Part shown: one piece after another, positions 17,090-25,833 of the stretch
Layout of the letters: each line of letters begins with the position of its first letter
Position numbering within the stretch: position 1 is the stretch's first letter
Assembly (NCBI RefSeq): GCF_014694315.1
Contig: NZ_JAAOXD010000009.1
Location: 131,854 to 195,853 of the forward strand
Length of the DNA stretch: 64,000 nucleotides
Direction of reading: 5' to 3'
Source: Arthrobacter ipis
GTDB lineage: Bacteria; Actinomycetota; Actinomycetes; Actinomycetales; Micrococcaceae
The notes under the pieces: generated by a model
What the model saw: only the letters and a program-made list of their open reading frames with translations
Told to the model about the DNA's origin: nothing
Database searches by the model: none
Translations under genes and position numbers: made by a program

Positions 17090-17449
17090 GTGAACGAGAA
17101 GCTGCGGGTGCTGGTCAGTGTTGACCTCGACGGCGCCAAGGCCCAGGTCAAGACCCAGGGTCACGTAACTGTTCAAAGCATCAAGGGCCTGTACGACGTG
17201 ATGAAGCGAGCCGACTCGCTGGTCCCGGGGCTGGCACTGGAACTTGATATGACCCTGGCCGAGGTGGAACCCCAGGCCATGGAGGAGCTCCGCGGCTGCG
17301 CCCGCACCCACCACTTTCCGCTGCAGGTCGATCCGCTGCAGCGCAACTACCGGTTCAGCATCCTGGCGCCGAAACTCACAGCCCCGGAAATCGCAGCGCC
17401 GAACCTGGCAGTTTTGCCGGTACCCACACCCGTGCTGGCAGCGGCCTGA
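17090..17449 (+). CDS. Conserved hypothetical protein, STAS-like
   Basis: The 119-residue product starts at GTG 17090 behind TTGGGGAG. Residues 1-80 (LRVLVSVDLDGAKAQVK, GHVTVQSIKGLYDVMKRA, PGLALELDMT) have the beta-alpha pattern of a STAS-like domain, and the C-terminal tail is Pro/Ala-rich. It converges with the VWA gene, with only one base between stops. The function is unknown. Confidence 0.6.
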   Translation: MNEKLRVLVSVDLDGAKAQVKTQGHVTVQSIKGLYDVMKRADSLVPGLALELDMTLAEVEPQAMEELRGCARTHHFPLQVDPLQRNYRFSILAPKLTAPEIAAPNLAVLPVPTPVLAAA

Positions 17450-17450
17450 G

Positions 17451-19457
17451 CTAAATCCCGGAGGCCCAGTCGTCGTCGTAATAGCGGCCGCGGAAGTGGG
17501 CACGGAGGTACTCCCCCACAACCGCGGCGCCGAGATCCCCGGTGTCTGGGGCGACCACCCGGCCGTCGATCCGGCGGGCCAGCCGCCGGACGAACCGTTC
17601 AAGCCCCGGGTCATCGCCGAGCCGGAAGAACGTGGCCTGCGTGCCCGCACGCCCGAGCCGGTCCAGCTCGGCGGCCGTGACGCGGATGGTCTCCGGATCC
17701 GGCGGCCAGCAGAACCACGACTCGCCGTCGCCCAGCAGGTGCGCGGTGGGCTCGCCGTCGGTCACCACGAGGAGGACGGGCTGCATCGACGGGTGCTGGC
17801 GGAAGAACCGGCCGGCCAGCAGCAGCCCGTGGTGCAGGTTGGTCCCCTGCTCGCGAAACGCCGGCAGGGCCGTGAGCTCGCCGATGTCCATCGACTGCGC
17901 GTAGCGTCCGAATGTAATCAGCTGCAGCCGGTCCCCGCGGAACCGGGTGGAGACGAGGTGGTGCAGGGCGAGCGCCGTGCGCTTCATCGGCACCCACCGC
18001 CCCTCGGCAGCCATCGAGAAGGACACGTCCGCCAGCAGGACGACGGCAGCCTGGGTGCGGGCCTCCGTCTCCGTCACCTCGATGTCCCCCACCGCCAGAC
18101 GCAGCCCGCCGCCCGGATCGCCGCCGTCGGCCATGGTGCGCCGGATGGCATTGGTTATGGTGCGGGTGACGTCCCACGGTTCGGCGTCGCCGAACTCCCA
18201 CTGCCGGCTGGACCCGGTCTGCTCGCCGGCGGCGCCCGCGACGCGCGTGTCCCGGCCGCCCTGCCGGCCGGACAGCTGCTTGGCGGTGTCCCGCAGCAGC
18301 GACTTCCCGAGCCGCCGCATGGCCTGCGGCGACAGCCGGAGGTCTCCGTCGGCCCCACGCCGCAAATATCCGCCGTCCTGCATGGCCCGCTCGATTTCCG
18401 CGAGGGTCCGGGCGGTCACGGCGGCGTTCTGCCCGAGCTGGCGGGCGAGGGCGTCCAGGTCCAGGTCGTCGAGGGTGGATCCGTTGTACTGCTGGGAGAG
18501 CTGTTCGGACAGCTCGTCGAGTTCGGCGATGTCCTGCAGCACGCCGGTGCCGTCACCCAGCCCAAGCCCTTCCTGGCCCCCGAACCGTTCGGAGCCGCTC
18601 CAGTCCTCGCCGGGGCGCAGGGCGCGCAGGCTGTCGTCGAGCTGGTTCAGCTGTGCCATGAGGTCGGCCGAGCCGAACGCCTGGGCGGACAGCCGCATCA
18701 GCTCCTCGCGCTGCTCGGGGGACATGGATTGCAGCATCCGCTGGGCCGCGGCGGCGCGCTTGGCAAGGGCGTCCACGAGCTCCTCGACTGACTGCGGATT
18801 CTCCGGAAAGTAATCACCGTGCTTGGCCATGAACTCCTGGAAGTCCGCCTCCGTGTCTTCGCCGAGGCGGTGCTTGCCGAGCAGTTCGTTGAGGTCGCGC
18901 AGCATCTCGCTCACGGCTTCGCGGTCCTCGTCCGTGGCGTTCTCGAGCGCCTGCTTCATGCCGGCGAACCGCTGGTCAAGGACCTCGCGGCCCAGCAGGT
19001 CCTTGATCCTCTCGTAGGCCTCCCGGGCGCTGCTCGACTGCCAGTCGTAGGACGCGAGTTCGTTGACCGCGGCCGCCGTGGACTGCGGGAGGTTCTGCAG
19101 CTGCATCTCGCGGAAGGCGCGGTCATTGTTATCCATCATGGCGTCGCGGGCCAGCTGCTTGCGCTCCTCCAGCACTGCAGTGTCCAGCAGCTTCCTGACC
19201 TCGTTAAGGGTGCCGTCCAGCCGATGGCGGCCCAGCAGTTCACTCCGCCGCTGCTGGACCCGGCGGGCCAGATTGTCGAGCCCGTCGCGGTTCCGGCCCC
19301 CGCGCCGCAGGAACTCCTGCAGGGCATGCCGCGGCGAGTAGCCTTCCATCACGTCCTCGGCGATCGCCTCCAGTGCCTCCGCCAGGTCCACCGGCGGGGC
19401 AAGCGGATCCGGACCTCCGGCGTACCGGCCGTACCTGGACCGGTTGTGCAGGGTCAT
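17451..19457 (-). CDS. VWA-domain protein, partner of the MoxR-type ATPase
   Basis: 668 residues. The first about 400 are charged and helical (Gln/Glu/Leu-rich, probably coiled coil), followed by a C-terminal von Willebrand A domain from about 455. The MIDAS residues are all present: DVSFSM, the Thr in EQGTNLHHG, and the Asp in LLVVTDGEPTAH. GGAGG precedes ATG 19457. VWA proteins with MoxR AAA+ ATPases act as chaperone pairs that insert metals or remodel enzymes. It lies 45 bases after the ATPase gene in the same operon. Confidence 0.88.
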   Translation of the reverse strand: MTLHNRSRYGRYAGGPDPLAPPVDLAEALEAIAEDVMEGYSPRHALQEFLRRGGRNRDGLDNLARRVQQRRSELLGRHRLDGTLNEVRKLLDTAVLEERKQLARDAMMDNNDRAFREMQLQNLPQSTAAAVNELASYDWQSSSAREAYERIKDLLGREVLDQRFAGMKQALENATDEDREAVSEMLRDLNELLGKHRLGEDTEADFQEFMAKHGDYFPENPQSVEELVDALAKRAAAAQRMLQSMSPEQREELMRLSAQAFGSADLMAQLNQLDDSLRALRPGEDWSGSERFGGQEGLGLGDGTGVLQDIAELDELSEQLSQQYNGSTLDDLDLDALARQLGQNAAVTARTLAEIERAMQDGGYLRRGADGDLRLSPQAMRRLGKSLLRDTAKQLSGRQGGRDTRVAGAAGEQTGSSRQWEFGDAEPWDVTRTITNAIRRTMADGGDPGGGLRLAVGDIEVTETEARTQAAVVLLADVSFSMAAEGRWVPMKRTALALHHLVSTRFRGDRLQLITFGRYAQSMDIGELTALPAFREQGTNLHHGLLLAGRFFRQHPSMQPVLLVVTDGEPTAHLLGDGESWFCWPPDPETIRVTAAELDRLGRAGTQATFFRLGDDPGLERFVRRLARRIDGRVVAPDTGDLGAAVVGEYLRAHFRGRYYDDDWASGI

Positions 19458-19502
19458 GATGCCTCCTGTCCTCGCTAATCTGTACCCGGCAGAAAACTGT
19501 AC

Positions 19503-20903
19503 TTAACCGTAGACCGTTGCCTCGTCGTCGGACTCCTTGGAGATCCGGCGGGCAAGGTAGAGGCCCTCCAGCGCAAGTTCGACGGCGGCGGCGCGCTGTC
19601 CGTCGTTCTTCGCGCCCAGGCGCTCACTGATTTTGTCGTAGAGACTTGATCCGTTTCCGGATCCGTTGAGGGCCGGAAGGTTCTGCAGGAACTCCCGGGC
19701 CGTGACCTGGTCCCCGGTGGTCACGGTGGTGTGGCCGTCGAGCGCGGCCACGAGCGGGCCCATCTCGATCCCCTTGAAATGCGCGCGCACGGCTTCGGCC
19801 GTGGCGGTGCGCAGCAGGTGGTCGAGGATGCCCTGTTCACGGCCTTCCTCACCTGACTCAAACTCGATCTTGCCCGTGAGCACTTCCACGGCGGTCTCCA
19901 GGTCGATGATCCGCGCGACGGCCTGGTCCTCCCCGCGCACGCTGGCCCGGCGCAGGGCCGCAGCGGCGACGGTCTCGGCGCCTGCGATGCCGAAGCGGGC
20001 GGAAACGCCGGAGGTCTGGTTGATGGCCGGGGACTGCCGCAGCGCCCGGGTGTAGCGGGCGAGGATCTCGAGGATGACGGGCGGGACGTCGGCCACCAGC
20101 TTCCCCTCCTGGCGGATGACGGAGACCTCGTCTTCCAGCTCGATCGGGTAGTGGGTCCGGATCTCGGCGCCGAAGCGGTCCTTCAGGGGAGTGATGATCC
20201 GGCCGCGGTTGGTGTAGTCCTCGGGGTTCGCGGACGCGACCACCAGCACGTCCAGCGGAAGCCGCAGCACGTAGCCGCGGATCTGGATGTCGCGCTCCTC
20301 CATCACGTTGAGCATCGACACCTGGATCCGCTCAGCGAGGTCCGGCAGCTCGTTGATGGCGATGATCCCGCGGTTGGAACGGGGAACCAGGCCGTAGTGG
20401 ATGGTCTCGGGGTCCCCGAGCCGGCGGCCCTCGGCTACGCGCATCGGGTCGACGTCGCCGATGAGGTCGGCGACGGAGGTATCCGGCGTCGCTAGCTTTT
20501 CGACGTAGCGCTCCGAGCGGTGGCGCCAGGCGACCCGCATCCGGTCCCCTTCGGTGAGGGCACGGGCGCGGGACTGCTCGGTGATCGGGTCGTAGGGGTG
20601 CTCGTTGAGTTCCGACTCCTCGATCACCGGCGACCACTCGTCCAGCAGCCCGGCCAGGGTGCGGAGCAGCCGGGTCTTGCCCTGCCCGCGTTCGCCGAGG
20701 AGGACGACGTCGTGGCCGGCGATCAGGGCGCGCTCGAGCTGGGGAAGGACGGTCCGGCTGAACCCGTACAGCCCGGGCCACGGATCGCGCCCTGCGGCGA
20801 GCGCGGCGATCAGGTTGTCGCGGATTTCGTGGCGCAGATCTTTGTGGACGTGGCCGGATGCACGCAGTTCGCCAACGGTGAAGATATCTGGACGATCACT
20901 CAC
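19503..20903 (-). CDS. MoxR/magnesium-chelatase-like AAA+ ATPase
   Basis: 466 residues with Walker A GERGQGKTRLL near residue 75. The Walker B-like segment is GIIAINELPDLAE, in which Asn replaces the usual first Asp. Sensor 1 lies in VVASANPEDYTNRG. The C-terminal lid is long. It is a cytoplasmic motor working with the VWA protein downstream. The start is GTG 20903, with TACCGT ending 6 bases upstream, so a leaderless mRNA is likely. The client enzyme is not encoded nearby. Confidence 0.88.
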   Translation of the reverse strand: MSDRPDIFTVGELRASGHVHKDLRHEIRDNLIAALAAGRDPWPGLYGFSRTVLPQLERALIAGHDVVLLGERGQGKTRLLRTLAGLLDEWSPVIEESELNEHPYDPITEQSRARALTEGDRMRVAWRHRSERYVEKLATPDTSVADLIGDVDPMRVAEGRRLGDPETIHYGLVPRSNRGIIAINELPDLAERIQVSMLNVMEERDIQIRGYVLRLPLDVLVVASANPEDYTNRGRIITPLKDRFGAEIRTHYPIELEDEVSVIRQEGKLVADVPPVILEILARYTRALRQSPAINQTSGVSARFGIAGAETVAAAALRRASVRGEDQAVARIIDLETAVEVLTGKIEFESGEEGREQGILDHLLRTATAEAVRAHFKGIEMGPLVAALDGHTTVTTGDQVTAREFLQNLPALNGSGNGSSLYDKISERLGAKNDGQRAAAVELALEGLYLARRISKESDDEATVYG

Positions 20904-21024
20904 CCCTCTACGGTAGTCCTCGAGTGTGGGGGGAATCGAGGGATTCTCCAGATTCCTCCACGCTGTGAGCGCTACCGCTCCGCGGCTCCCCCTTCCTCGC
21001 AGGCTCGGGCGGGGCCCCTGCCGC

Positions 21025-21037
21025 TACGCTTATTGCT
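21025..21037 (+). promoter_or_regulatory. -10 element and leaderless start
   Basis: TACGCT at 21025-21030 is followed by 7 bases and GTG 21038. There is no ribosome-binding sequence, so a leaderless transcript is likely. Confidence 0.4.
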
Positions 21038-21703
21038 GTGACTGCAGAATCACCGTCGGCACCATCACCGCCGTCGAAACCGGAAAGCACGCTCCTCCTC
21101 TTGGTGCGCCACGGCGAGACGCCCACAACCGGCATGGTGCTGCCAGGGCGGGCGCCGGGACTGCACTTGTCCGAGCGGGGCCGGGCCCAGGCCGAGCGGG
21201 TGGCGGAACGGCTCGCGGGCCTTACGGTCGACGCCGTCTACTCCTCGCCGCTGGAGCGCACCTGGGAGACGGCGGAACCCACGGCCGCCGCTGTTGGACT
21301 GGCAGTGCGAGAGGAGCCCGGCCTGCTCGAATGCGACTTCGGTGAGTGGACCGGCGTGGCCCTCGCCGAACTGTCCGGGCTGCCGGAATGGCAGACGGTG
21401 CAGCTCAACCCCTCGGCCTTCCGCTTTCCCAATGGCGAGAGCTTCACGGAGATGCAGGCGCGGATCGTCGGGGCGCTCGAGGTGCTGGGGACAGCGCACG
21501 CCGGGGGCGTCGTCGTCTGTTTTTCCCACGCCGACCCGATCAAGGCGGTAGTGGCCCACGCCCTGGGTACGGATCTTGACCACTTCCAGCGGATTGTCAT
21601 CAGCCCGGGGTCCGTCTCGGCCATCTCTTACGCGGACGGTCAGGCCCCTGCCGTGCACATGGTGAACTCGACGTCGGAACCGCTGAGCGGGCTGCGGGCG
21701 TGA
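21038..21703 (+). CDS. Histidine phosphatase, MSMEG_4193 family
   Basis: 221 residues of the phosphoglycerate-mutase-like histidine phosphatase superfamily. LLLVRHGETPTTG holds the phosphorylated His; YSSPLERTWETAEPTA, LLECDFGEWTGV and CFSHADPIKAVV (second His) complete the pocket. The MSMEG_4193 group is typically found in actinobacteria beside SCO1664-like genes, as here. The physiological substrate is unknown. The next gene begins 1 base after its stop. Confidence 0.88.
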   Translation: MTAESPSAPSPPSKPESTLLLLVRHGETPTTGMVLPGRAPGLHLSERGRAQAERVAERLAGLTVDAVYSSPLERTWETAEPTAAAVGLAVREEPGLLECDFGEWTGVALAELSGLPEWQTVQLNPSAFRFPNGESFTEMQARIVGALEVLGTAHAGGVVVCFSHADPIKAVVAHALGTDLDHFQRIVISPGSVSAISYADGQAPAVHMVNSTSEPLSGLRA

Positions 21704-21704
21704 C

Positions 21705-22412
21705 ATGGCTGCCTGTGACCGCGAGCTGACGCTACTTGCCGAGGGCCACGTCGAGCTGATCGGACGCATCCCGCGCAGCAGCAACGAGACGTTCCTCGTA
21801 GAGATTTCGTCCGGGGACGACACCGGCTTTGCGATCTACAAGCCGGAGGCAGGAGAGCGTCCGCTGTCGGATTTCGAGCCCGGGCTGTACCGGCGGGAAC
21901 GCGCGGCGTACCTGCTCAGCGAGTCCCTCGGGTGGGGATTCGTGCCGACGACGGTCGTCCGCGAGGAGGCACCGCTGGGGATCGGCTCGCTCCAGTGGTT
22001 CATCGACTGCGACTATAGCGAGCACTACTTCACTCTGTACGACGACGTCCCGGAAACGCACCGTGACCTGGCCCGGATCGCCCTGTTCGACTACGTCGCC
22101 AACAACACGGACCGCAAAAGCGGGCACGTGCTGCGCGGCGACGACGGCCGGGTGTGGGGCATCGACCACGGGCTGTGCTTCTCGGCAATCTTCAAACTGC
22201 GCACCGTGATCTGGGACTTCGCGGGCGACCCCATCCCCGGTGCATTGCTCGAGGACATCGCCCCGCTCGCCGAGGCCGTGCCCGCCGAGGTGGCCGAACT
22301 CCTCGACGGCTCGGAGGTCACTGCGCTACAGCGGCGGGTGCGGCGGCTGCTGCATGAGCCGGTGCTGCCGGTGGACCACACCGGCATGCGCTACCCGTGG
22401 CCGCTGGTGTAG
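21705..22412 (+). CDS. SCO1664-family protein (lipid-kinase-like fold)
   Basis: The 235-residue protein contains the family's kinase-like motifs: FAIYKPEAGERPL (Lys), LFDYVANNTDRKSGHVL and GIDHGLCFS, the last two resembling the catalytic and metal loops of PI3/4-kinase-type folds. The C-terminal RYPWPLV is typical of the family. It is coupled to the phosphatase gene. In many actinobacteria a DUF3090 gene lies between the two; it is absent here. The function is unknown. Confidence 0.85.
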   Translation: MAACDRELTLLAEGHVELIGRIPRSSNETFLVEISSGDDTGFAIYKPEAGERPLSDFEPGLYRRERAAYLLSESLGWGFVPTTVVREEAPLGIGSLQWFIDCDYSEHYFTLYDDVPETHRDLARIALFDYVANNTDRKSGHVLRGDDGRVWGIDHGLCFSAIFKLRTVIWDFAGDPIPGALLEDIAPLAEAVPAEVAELLDGSEVTALQRRVRRLLHEPVLPVDHTGMRYPWPLV

Positions 22413-22451
22413 GCGGCACCTCCTCCGACCCCGCGAAGCGCGAACGTACAC

Positions 22452-23377
22452 TCGGCGACCGTCTGGATCGGCGAGCACCACTCGATGGAGTACACCATCT
22501 CCCCCAGTCCCATGCCCCAGCTCTCGTACCTGGCCGCGCGCACGTCGCGCATCCGCCTCGGTGCCGGAACCATCATCGCGCCCTTCTGGAACCCGCTCCG
22601 CGTCGCCGGCGAGACTGCGCTCCTGGACGTCATCAGCAACGGCCGGATGGAAGTTGGGCTGGCACGCGGCGCGTACCAGTTCGAGTTCGACCGCCTGATG
22701 GGCGGCATGTCGGCGGTCGACGGCGGCAAGCACCTGCGCGAGATGGTGCCGGCCGTGCGGGCGCTCTGGGCAGGTGACTACGCGCACGACGGCGAGGTTT
22801 GGCAGTTCCCCACGTTCACCAGCGTCCCGAAGCCGCTGCAGAAGCCGACGCCGCCCATGTGGATCGCTGCCCGCGACATCTCCTCACACGAGTTCGCCGT
22901 CGCCAACTGCAACGTGATGGTGACGCCGCTGATGAAGGGCGACGAGGAGGTCGAGGACCTGGCACGCAAGTTTGATACCGCCGTCGAGAACAACCCCGGC
23001 GTCCCCCGCCGGGACCTGATGGTGCTCCGCCACACCCACGTCCACCCCGCGGACGAGCCCGACGGATGGCGGCGCCCGGCCGAGGGCATCAACAAGTTCT
23101 ACCGGACGTTTGATGCCTGGTTCGGCAACAAGACCACGCCGAAGGACGGCTTCCTCGAGCCCAGCCCCGAAGAGAAGTTTGCCGACCTCCCGGAGTTCAC
23201 GGCGGAGTCCCTCCACCAGACGGCGATGATCGGGACGCCCGAGGAGGTCATCGAGCGGCTCCGCCACTACGAGGCACTCGGCGTCACCGAGTTCAGCCTC
23301 TGGTCCGACAACAGCCTGACCCACGAGGAGAAGAAGCGCTCGCTCGAGCTCTTCATCGAACAGTCTCAGGCTGCATT
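22452..23377 (+). pseudogene. LLM-class flavin-dependent oxidoreductase, truncated at both ends
   Basis: The protein sequence is a good luciferase-like monooxygenase match from SATVWIGEHHSMEYT through ARTSRIRLGAGTII, GRMEVGLARGAYQ and MIGTPEEVIERLRHYE to KKRSLELFIEQ. The first about 35 residues, including the start codon, are missing: the frame opens directly after the SCO1664 stop. At the 3' end the frame loses its natural stop and runs on antisense into the next gene. The first usable ATG at 22485 would give a protein lacking the first barrel strand, so it is probably inactive. Confidence 0.7.
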
Positions 23378-24391
23378 TCAGATGGTGAGCACTAGCTTGC
23401 CGGACACCTGGCCGTTTTCCAGAAAGCGGATCGCGTCCTTAGTCTCAGCCAGCGTGAAGGTTCGGTCGAGGGCCGGTGCCATTTTGCCGGCCTCGATGAG
23501 CGGAGCAAGGTCCTGCAGTTCGGCGGCGCGGACTAGGCCGAGGAATATGGTGAGCCGTTGGCTGATGAAGGGTGACAGCACCAGGGCACCGAGCTGGCGG
23601 TGCAGGCCTCCGGTCAGTTTCCCGCCACCCTCACCGCCGGTGATGACGGCCGTTCCTGTAGGGGTTAGGGCGCGACGCAGGCGGGAGATTGATGGGTTTC
23701 CCGCGATGTCCAGGATGAGGTCGTAGGGGCCGGCGTCCGCGAAGTCCTCACGGGTGTAGTCGATGACGTGGTCTGCGCCGAGGTTACGGACAAACCCGAC
23801 CTTGCCGGTACTGCAGACTCCGGTAACCTGCGCACCGTAGGCTTTGGCCAGCTGGACCGCGTAGCTGCCGACGCCGCCGGACGCTCCGGTGACAAGCACC
23901 TTCTGCCCCTCCGTGATCTTCCCGGCGCGCAGGCCCAGGAGGGCAGTGACCGCGGAGACCGGCACCGCCGCGGCCTGCTCGAAGGAGAGGCTCTCGGGCT
24001 TAGCGGCCAGTTGGGCTTCGGGCGCAACGGCGTATTCCGCGTAGGAGCCACGGCCGCTGCCGTACACCGCGTCGCCGACGGCGAACCGCGTGACTTCGGG
24101 ACCTACGGCTTCTACGGTTCCTGTGAGATCCAGGCCCAGAACCGGGTCCTTCGGTTTCCGGATTCCGAATACCAGACGGCCGAGGTAAGGGAGGCCGGTC
24201 ATCATGTGCCAGACACCGCGGTCGACGCCGGCCGCCCTGACACGGATGAGCACGTCGCCGCCTTTGACAAGAGGACGGGGCACCCGATCCAGGCGCAGCA
24301 CCTCCGGCCCCCCGTAGGTTTCCCGAACGATCGCGCGCATGTCGTCCACGGTCCCGGTGTCCTGTCGTTGAGGGTGCTCCCGCGTTTTCAT
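23378..24391 (-). CDS. Zinc-independent medium-chain alcohol dehydrogenase / quinone oxidoreductase
   Basis: The 337-residue MDR protein has the N-terminal catalytic domain (MRAIVRETYGGPEVLRL, VLGLDLTGTVEAVG) and the NADP-binding Rossmann fold with VTGASGGVGSYAVQLAKA. No zinc-ligand cysteine cluster is visible. AAAGGAA sits 5 bases before ATG 24391. It is divergent from the TetR gene, with two operators between them, so expression is probably induced by a toxic carbonyl or quinone compound. Confidence 0.88.
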   Translation of the reverse strand: MKTREHPQRQDTGTVDDMRAIVRETYGGPEVLRLDRVPRPLVKGGDVLIRVRAAGVDRGVWHMMTGLPYLGRLVFGIRKPKDPVLGLDLTGTVEAVGPEVTRFAVGDAVYGSGRGSYAEYAVAPEAQLAAKPESLSFEQAAAVPVSAVTALLGLRAGKITEGQKVLVTGASGGVGSYAVQLAKAYGAQVTGVCSTGKVGFVRNLGADHVIDYTREDFADAGPYDLILDIAGNPSISRLRRALTPTGTAVITGGEGGGKLTGGLHRQLGALVLSPFISQRLTIFLGLVRAAELQDLAPLIEAGKMAPALDRTFTLAETKDAIRFLENGQVSGKLVLTI

Positions 24392-24422
24392 AACGTTCCT
24401 TTCTGTTCCGGTCGGTTATCTT

Positions 24423-24437
24423 TCGTACACTGTACGA
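24423..24437. promoter_or_regulatory. TetR-type operator 1
   Basis: TCGTACACTGTACGA is a perfect palindrome around one central base. It lies 32 bases from the dehydrogenase start, in the divergent promoter region. Confidence 0.75.
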
Positions 24438-24445
24438 GAAGGGTA

Positions 24446-24460
24446 GCGTACAGTGTACGA
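24446..24460. promoter_or_regulatory. TetR-type operator 2
   Basis: GCGTACAGTGTACGA contains the inverted copy of operator 1 (13-base palindrome at 24447-24459). The centres are 23 bases apart, about two helical turns, which allows two dimers on one face of DNA. Confidence 0.75.
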
Positions 24461-24487
24461 AAGCGGAAGGGCTGGGAGGAGTAGTTG

Positions 24488-25156
24488 ATGAAGGACAGAC
24501 GCGGGGGCGGCAGGGACCGTCCGGGGCTCAGCCACGAGAAGGTACTGCGGAAGGCTCTGGAGTTGGCGGACAGGGACGGCCTCGCCGCTCTATCGATACG
24601 TTCACTCGCCCAGGGGATGGGCACCAAGCCGATGACGCTCTACTACTACGTGGCTAACAAGGATCAGATCCTTGACGGTCTCGTGGACCTCGTTTTCACC
24701 GAGATCGATACACCGGAGGCCGGAGGCGAGTGGAAGGAACAGATGCGCCGCCGGGCCCACTCGGCCCGCGAAGCGCTGCGCCGGCATCCATGGGCGGTCG
24801 GCCTGCTGGAATCCCGCAAGGCTCCCGGCCCGGCGACCCTGAAGCACCACGAGGCGACACTGGGGACACTGCGTGCCGCGGGCTTCACCGTGCAACAGAC
24901 CGCCCGGGCCTACTCGCTACTCGACAGCTACATCTACGGGTTCGCCCTCCAGGAAGCCGCCCTGCCCATAGCAGGGCATGAGCCGACGGCGGAGGTGGCC
25001 GGCCCCATCATGGAACGGTTCGCGACCGGGGAATACCCGCACATGGTCGAGATCGCCACGCAGGTTGTCATGCAGCCCGGCTACGACTACGGCAACGAAT
25101 TCACCTACGGGCTGGAGTTGATCCTCAGTGCGTTGGAACCGGCACCGGCTGACTAG
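24488..25156 (+). CDS. TetR/AcrR-family repressor
   Basis: 222 residues. The HTH lies at about residues 18-65 (VLRKALELADRDGLAALSIR, MGTKPMTLYYYVANK). The C-terminal helical ligand domain resembles the tetracycline-repressor type (HPWAVGLLESRKAPG, LLDSYIYGFALQE). The ATG at 24488 is chosen because GGGAGGAG lies at the right distance. It almost certainly binds the paired palindromes upstream, controlling itself and the divergent dehydrogenase. Confidence 0.9.
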   Translation: MKDRRGGGRDRPGLSHEKVLRKALELADRDGLAALSIRSLAQGMGTKPMTLYYYVANKDQILDGLVDLVFTEIDTPEAGGEWKEQMRRRAHSAREALRRHPWAVGLLESRKAPGPATLKHHEATLGTLRAAGFTVQQTARAYSLLDSYIYGFALQEAALPIAGHEPTAEVAGPIMERFATGEYPHMVEIATQVVMQPGYDYGNEFTYGLELILSALEPAPAD

Positions 25157-25249
25157 CATGCGGCAACCCTTTCCGCCTCGTCGGCCAGACTCCAGGATAC
25201 TCTCGGCATCCCGCAACTAGATGTGTAGCTATCGGTCCATGCTGAAAGG

Positions 25250-25672
25250 CTACATAGCGCTTGACTCTCCGCTTGAGCCTGACGGGGTGTACCACTCCCA
25301 CACACCGTCCTCAGTCAGGCTCCCCCTCATCGCGCCGAACATCCAAGGAGTAATTCCCGTAGGATCACCGCCGGCCTTCACAAACTCGGCACGCTTCTTA
25401 CGAGCGCGGTTGAAGTGATCGGGGAGGTACAGTCCCAGTCCAATGACTCACCCGACCACGAAGAACAGGATTGAGATGAGGCCGATTGGATGACGGTCGG
25501 TAAGGAACACGTACCCAACCGCAGCCCCCACGCCGAACAGGAGGGTCCAGAACACCGTCCAGAATCCGGACCAGAACTGGAGGCTTCCGTTGCTGGGTCG
25601 CTGGTTGGGATCGTTGTTACGCTGCACGCCAGGAGGCTTTCCCATGGAACCTGGGTGGTAAGTCCGCTTCAC
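25250..25672 (-). pseudogene. Small membrane protein interrupted by an in-frame TGA
   Basis: The reverse strand encodes MKRTYHPGSMGKPPG, then a first membrane segment (FWTVFWTLLFGVGAAVGYVFL) and a second beginning IGLISILFFVVG, followed by TGA at 25450-25448. The same frame continues as VIGLGLYLPDHFNRARKKRA and AEFVKAGGDPTGITPWMF, ending SGESSAM and TAG at 25252-25250. The protein-like quality is unbroken and the stop falls inside a membrane segment, where a Trp (TGG) would fit. Either a nonsense mutation or readthrough. Full length would be 140 residues. Family not recognised. Confidence 0.6.
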
Positions 25673-25833
25673 AGGAGCATTCTAAACGTGCGTGCAAAGA
25701 CTGAAGAACCGGAAGGCGCTCCGCGTTGAACCGGACGGGCTAGGAACTCCTGCCAGCACCGAAGCTGCAGTTCCGAGGAAAATCCAGCGTCCTGGATTTC
25801 GTATCGTCGATGACTCTAGCGCAAGCAAGTTGT

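Noticed and set aside
25221..25418. 65-codon plus-strand frame
   Set aside because: The opposite strand carries the second half of the TGA-split membrane protein, which is far more protein-like.
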